A DNA stretch of 64,000 bases. Source: an uncultured Prevotellaceae bacterium. Lineage in GTDB: Bacteria > Bacteroidota > Bacteroidia > Bacteroidales > Bacteroidaceae. Position 1 is the first letter of the stretch, and each line of letters begins with the position of its first letter. Shown piece after piece: positions 60,420-64,000 of this stretch. A program made the translations under genes and the position numbers. Location: NCBI GenBank assembly GCA_902785945.1, contig CADAAR010000021.1:1-64000 (forward strand), read 5' to 3'. The notes beneath the pieces were generated by a model, which was not told the DNA's origin, did no database searches, and was given only the letters and a program-made list of their open reading frames with translations.

Positions 60420-62735
60420 ATGAAAAAGATAATCATGATATTGGCAGCCGTGCTGATTTGTGGCATGGTGAGCGCTCAAGAGGAGAAAGAGAGTAAAGAA
60501 CCGCCGAGGAAAAAGGTGGCTGTAGTATTGAGTGGTGGTGGTGCCAAAGGCATGGCCCATATCGGTGTGCTGAAAGTGTTGGAAAAAGCGGGCATCCCCG
60601 TCGACTATATCACTGGCACATCGATGGGTAGTATTATCGGCGGACTCTATGCCATCGGTTACAATTCTCATTCGCTCGATTCTATGGTTCGTGTACAGGA
60701 CTGGAGCTATGTGATTACCGATAAGGAAGACTTGCGTAATCAGAGTCTTAGCGACCGCAAGAAGCAGAATACTTATTTCTTCAGCACGGGCTTGACGCTT
60801 GGCAAGAAGGATAAGAATGCGGGCGGTATCATCAAGGGCAAGAACCTGGCAGAACTCTTCCAGCAACTCTGTGTGGGCTTTACCGATTCGCTCGACTTCA
60901 ACGAGCTGCCCATTCCCTTTGCCTGTGTGGCAACGGATATCATTACCAATGAAGAGGTGGATTTCCATAGTGGACGACTGCCACAGGCCATGCGTGCCTC
61001 GATGGCTATTCCCGCTGCCTTCTCGCCCGTGAGAATTGGCGATAAGGTGTTGGTTGATGGCGGTCTGAAGAATAACTATCCTGTGGATATCGCTCGTGAG
61101 ATGGGCGCTGAGATCGTGATTGGCGTCACCGTGCAAGGACCTCCGAAGGAAGCCGACGACATGGGTGGTACCATGAGCATTCTGAGTCAGATCATCGACG
61201 TGAACTGTAAGAACAAGGTCGATGATAACATCAAGATGACCGACCTGCACATGGCCGTTGACACTAAGGGCTACAATGCTGCGAGCTTCTCGTTGGAGGC
61301 CATCGATACCCTCGTACGTCGTGGCGAAGAGGAGGCCATGCGCCACTGGGACCAGATTATGGCCCTGAAGGCACGCATCGGCGTCAAGCCCGACTTCCGT
61401 CCTGAGATTCTGCATCCGCTGCGCCCTCAGGTGATGACCGAGAAGCACCGCATCCTTGAAGTCAGCTTTGAGAATATGACGCCGCAGGATGAGGCTTTCC
61501 TCCGTCAGAAGTTCCATCTGACACCGATGAAAGACTACATCGACGCCAAGCTGGAACAGGAACTCACCACTTCGATGCGTGTGGACTTGTTCTACCAGAC
61601 GGCAGAATGTAACATCCTGCCTATGAAACTGCCTAAGGTAGCCCCCCGTTCGAGATATAACGACGAGGACAAAAAGTGGAAAGAGGCTGACGGTGTGCGT
61701 GTCATTCTTTCGGCTGGTGAGCGTAAGTCGGTACAGTTCCATGCTGGTTTCCGCTATGACTCCGAAGAGTATGCCGCTGTACAGCTGGGTCTCGAAATCC
61801 CGTTTAAGACCGCTATACCGATGAGCACCGACATCACTGTGCGATTAGGCAAGCGTCTGAAGACGCGTGCCGAGCTGACCATCCACCCGCGCAGTTTCAC
61901 ACGACCCACACTCAGCTACGAGTTCCGTCGTAACGACATGGATGTGTTTTTGGAAGGCGATCGTGCGTACAATATATTATTTAATCAGTTCCAGGGTGAA
62001 CTGATACCTTTCAATAATGATTTCCGGCACTTCAACATCCAGTTCGGTCTACGCTGGGATTATATGCACTACCGTGACGCACTTGTTGCGGAGTCATCCC
62101 GAAGGGTGACGCTCAAGAACGAACACCTCATCAGCTACCGTGCCCGACTGAACTACAACAGTGAGGACAACTGGTACTTCCCGACGCGTGGTGCCCGCTT
62201 TAAGGCTGAGTATGCCTATCTGACCAATAATTTCGCCAAGCTCAACGAGTATGCAGATGACGGTACGGAGATAGGGAAAAAGACCGGAATGAGCGATCTT
62301 AGTGCCGACTGGCGAATGTCGTTTACCTTTGGCGAGCGTTTCACCCTCCAGCCGATGCTCTATGGTCGTCTGCTCTTCGGTTCCATCGTTCCACCGGTCT
62401 TTGGTAATACCATTGGTGGCGAGTGGTTCGGTCATTATATTGAGCAGCAGATGCCCTTCGCTGGCATTGGCAACCTGGAATCTGTTGAACGTCAGTTCGT
62501 GGCCGCCCAGCTACAGGCACAGCAGCGCATTGGTCGTAGTGCCTTCGTGCTGCTCCGCGTTGCTGGTGCCCAGAAAGCTGCCAAGGTGAAAGAACTCTTG
62601 GACTATCGGACATTGCTCGGTGTACAGGGCGCCTTCTATTACAATACCATGTTCGGTCCTGTTGGTGCCACCCTGGGCTACAGTAACCGCACCAAGAAGC
62701 CGTACTTCTATCTCAATCTCGGATATGAATTCTAA
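60420..62735 (+). CDS. Patatin-like phospholipase fused to outer-membrane barrel
   Basis: The 771-residue protein has a signal peptide (1-19, VSAQ), a patatin domain with the oxyanion loop SGGGAKGMAHIGV, nucleophile Ser68 in GTSMGS and the dyad Asp213 in DGGLKNN, then a POTRA-like region and a C-terminal Omp85-like barrel ending in YEF. It resembles PlpD-type self-secreting lipases. The ATG at 60420 follows the promoter. The end overlaps the PP2C-like gene by 11 bp. Confidence 0.88.
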   Translation: MKKIIMILAAVLICGMVSAQEEKESKEPPRKKVAVVLSGGGAKGMAHIGVLKVLEKAGIPVDYITGTSMGSIIGGLYAIGYNSHSLDSMVRVQDWSYVITDKEDLRNQSLSDRKKQNTYFFSTGLTLGKKDKNAGGIIKGKNLAELFQQLCVGFTDSLDFNELPIPFACVATDIITNEEVDFHSGRLPQAMRASMAIPAAFSPVRIGDKVLVDGGLKNNYPVDIAREMGAEIVIGVTVQGPPKEADDMGGTMSILSQIIDVNCKNKVDDNIKMTDLHMAVDTKGYNAASFSLEAIDTLVRRGEEEAMRHWDQIMALKARIGVKPDFRPEILHPLRPQVMTEKHRILEVSFENMTPQDEAFLRQKFHLTPMKDYIDAKLEQELTTSMRVDLFYQTAECNILPMKLPKVAPRSRYNDEDKKWKEADGVRVILSAGERKSVQFHAGFRYDSEEYAAVQLGLEIPFKTAIPMSTDITVRLGKRLKTRAELTIHPRSFTRPTLSYEFRRNDMDVFLEGDRAYNILFNQFQGELIPFNNDFRHFNIQFGLRWDYMHYRDALVAESSRRVTLKNEHLISYRARLNYNSEDNWYFPTRGARFKAEYAYLTNNFAKLNEYADDGTEIGKKTGMSDLSADWRMSFTFGERFTLQPMLYGRLLFGSIVPPVFGNTIGGEWFGHYIEQQMPFAGIGNLESVERQFVAAQLQAQQRIGRSAFVLLRVAGAQKAAKVKELLDYRTLLGVQGAFYYNTMFGPVGATLGYSNRTKKPYFYLNLGYEF

Positions 62736-63540
62736 TCATATCATCGAGCAGAGCCTGATTGCGAAGAACCCTAAAAAGAAAAGCGAGGACGGCCTCGTCG
62801 TCACCCGCGATTTCATTGCCGTAATCGATGGCTCCACCTCGAAAGCTAGCCGCCGTTATTCTCTCTTCATGAGTAACGGCCGCTATGCCATGAAGATTAT
62901 CTCGCGCTATATTCGCAAGATGCCTGCTGATATCTCGAGTCATCAGTTTTGTCTTGGTGTGACCCGTGCTGTCAATAAGCATTACGGAAAGAAACGGTTG
63001 GCCGAGCTGGTTGATCATCCAGAAGAGCGGATGACGGCTTCAGTGATTGTCTTTTCCCGTTTGCGTCGAGAGATATGGATGATTGGCGACTGTCAGTGTC
63101 TGTTGGATGGCGAACTCCTTGAGAACCCCAAGCCCTATGAACAGACATTAGCTGAGATGCGGGCAGCAAAGGTGAGAGAACTGCTGGCACTAGGTAAGAC
63201 CCAGGAAGAACTCCTGACCAATGACGAGGCTCGCGCTGCCATCATTCCACGTATGTTACAGGAGATGAAAGGTCAGAATGTTACCTATTCCGTCGTCGAC
63301 GGTTTCCGCATCCCCGAACAACTGGTGCCAGTGGTCCCCCTCGATTTCCGTCCTCATGAGATTGTGCTCGCCAGCGACGGCTATCCCTTCCTTTGTACCA
63401 CCCTGGAAGCATCAGAGGTCCGTTTGCGCCATCAGCGCGAAACGGACCCCCTGAATATCGGCGACTTTAAAGCCACCAAAGCTTTTACCCCCGGCAACCG
63501 CTCCTTCGACGATCGCACCTATATCAGATTCACGATATAG
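62725..63540 (+). CDS. PP2C-like phosphatase domain protein
   Basis: The 271-residue cytoplasmic protein shows the order of PP2C-type phosphatases: an Asp in AVIDGST, GDCQ in the middle and LASDGYPFL near the C-terminus, which supply metal ligands in that fold. A helical region (about 130-180) is inserted between GDCQ and the third motif. The substrate is unknown. I chose ATG 62725, which overlaps the patatin gene stop by 11 bp, so it is probably translated by coupling. Confidence 0.7.
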   Translation: MNSNHIIEQSLIAKNPKKKSEDGLVVTRDFIAVIDGSTSKASRRYSLFMSNGRYAMKIISRYIRKMPADISSHQFCLGVTRAVNKHYGKKRLAELVDHPEERMTASVIVFSRLRREIWMIGDCQCLLDGELLENPKPYEQTLAEMRAAKVRELLALGKTQEELLTNDEARAAIIPRMLQEMKGQNVTYSVVDGFRIPEQLVPVVPLDFRPHEIVLASDGYPFLCTTLEASEVRLRHQRETDPLNIGDFKATKAFTPGNRSFDDRTYIRFTI

Positions 63541-63554
63541 CGGAGGGATATTTC

Positions 63555-64000
63555 TTACATCGTGACTTCGACGGTGTGTCTGCCGGCAGAATATGGAATC
63601 ACCGTGCCATCGATAGCCTTACCATCGAGAGTAATGGATTTCACACCCTTTTGTGCACCGTTCGGATGGATGGTGATTTCGTACTCAGCATCGCGGAACT
63701 TGCGATTCACTGTGTAGTCGCTAGCTGTCTCGGGCAGACATGGGTCGATGCGGATACCATCATAGTCGGGTTTGATACCGAGGATAAACTCTGAGACGGT
63801 ATACCACATCCATGCAGCTGTACCTGTGAGCCAGGAGTTCTTACCCTCACCAGGCTTGAAGGCATCCTTACCGGCTACCATCTGACAGTTTACATAGGGC
63901 TCTACCTTGTGCAGTGTCTGGTATTTCTCCTCAACATAGCTGGGAAGTATCTTGGCGTAATGGCTCCAGGCATCGTTGCCACGACCTGCGAGACACTCAC
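63555..64000 (-). CDS. GH94 cellobiose/cellodextrin phosphorylase, C-terminal part
   Basis: Partial gene cut by the window edge; about 148 C-terminal residues are visible. The block GRGNDAWSHYAKILPSYV, then VEPYVNCQM, KNSWLTGTAAWMW and GIKPDYDGIRIDPCLP are hallmarks of GH94 phosphorylases, which cut beta-1,4- (or 1,2-/1,3-) glucosides with phosphate in the cytoplasm. The final beta domain ends HTVEVTM. The frame stays open to 64000. The exact substrate cannot be told from this part. The gene converges on the PP2C-like gene with a 14-bp gap. Confidence 0.88.
   Translation of the reverse strand, partial: ECLAGRGNDAWSHYAKILPSYVEEKYQTLHKVEPYVNCQMVAGKDAFKPGEGKNSWLTGTAAWMWYTVSEFILGIKPDYDGIRIDPCLPETASDYTVNRKFRDAEYEITIHPNGAQKGVKSITLDGKAIDGTVIPYSAGRHTVEVTM

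Noticed and set aside
60291-61742. 483-codon open frame on the minus strand
   Set aside because: Lies opposite the patatin-barrel gene, whose motifs are clear. The translation is His/Gln/Leu-rich without any domain, typical of an antisense shadow.

Overview
The window looks like a chromosome segment from a Bacteroidales bacterium, most likely Prevotellaceae (Prevotella/Segatella-like, gut or rumen). The support is Bacteroidota-type promoters (TTTG, 19-20 bp, TAnnTTTG) with little Shine-Dalgarno signal, a TonB-linked outer-membrane barrel next to a glycoside hydrolase, DUF4954 and DUF4421 genes, type-9-like C-terminal tails, and typical family versions of RecA, DnaK, ClpB and NhaD. I saw no rRNA or tRNA gene, CRISPR array, transposase, phage gene or origin, and no gene-free stretch longer than about 270 bp.

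Layout. 1-8.1 kb: DUF2147 protein, a D-2-hydroxyacid dehydrogenase, dnaK, a secreted protein of unknown function, then recA, a carboxynorspermidine synthase-like enzyme and a small conserved protein read leftward from one strong promoter. 8.1-13.4 kb: a candidate small RNA and the L-rhamnose operon rhaB-rhaA-MFS-rhaD. 13.4-14.8 kb: nhaD. 14.8-25.4 kb: a leftward operon of sensor-kinase proteins ending in an AraC-type regulator; this is the most unusual part. 25.4-28.2 kb: cysK diverging from frr-rsgA. 28.2-40.9 kb: oxidoreductases, a GH9 glycanase, a TonB-dependent barrel, an S9 peptidase and a DUF4421 outer-membrane protein. 41-42.1 kb: mnmA carrying two DNA hairpins inside its reading frame. 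42.1-46.9 kb: leftward nagB-GH97-GH67. 47-57.8 kb: a tight rightward run hflX, DUF4954, M16 peptidase, fumarase and two M6 peptidases. 57.8-64 kb: clpB, a patatin/barrel protein overlapping a PP2C-like gene, and the C-terminal end of a GH94 phosphorylase cut by the window edge.

How the genes fit together. The sugar genes (rhamnose operon, GH9, GH67, GH97, GH94, nagB) describe a plant-glycan and amino-sugar user with cytoplasmic phosphorolysis. The kinase operon appears to be a tandem duplication of a two-protein unit: one kinase-like protein with Tyr where the phosphoacceptor His should be, followed by a partner with the normal His. Unit 1 lacks periplasmic binding domains and unit 2 carries them on both members. 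The His protein of unit 1 is fused in frame to the Tyr protein of unit 2, and the last His protein is interrupted by a frameshift. No receiver domain is encoded nearby; the only regulator is an AraC protein without a receiver.

A second theme is small DNA repeats. Tandem 7-9-mers (GTGAATA-like, AGAGTGA-like, CAGAGTA-TCGGA-like) sit at gene borders, where they supply stop and start codons, and inside GH67 and DUF4954. Perfect palindromes occur inside mnmA and between the TonB barrel and the S9 peptidase.
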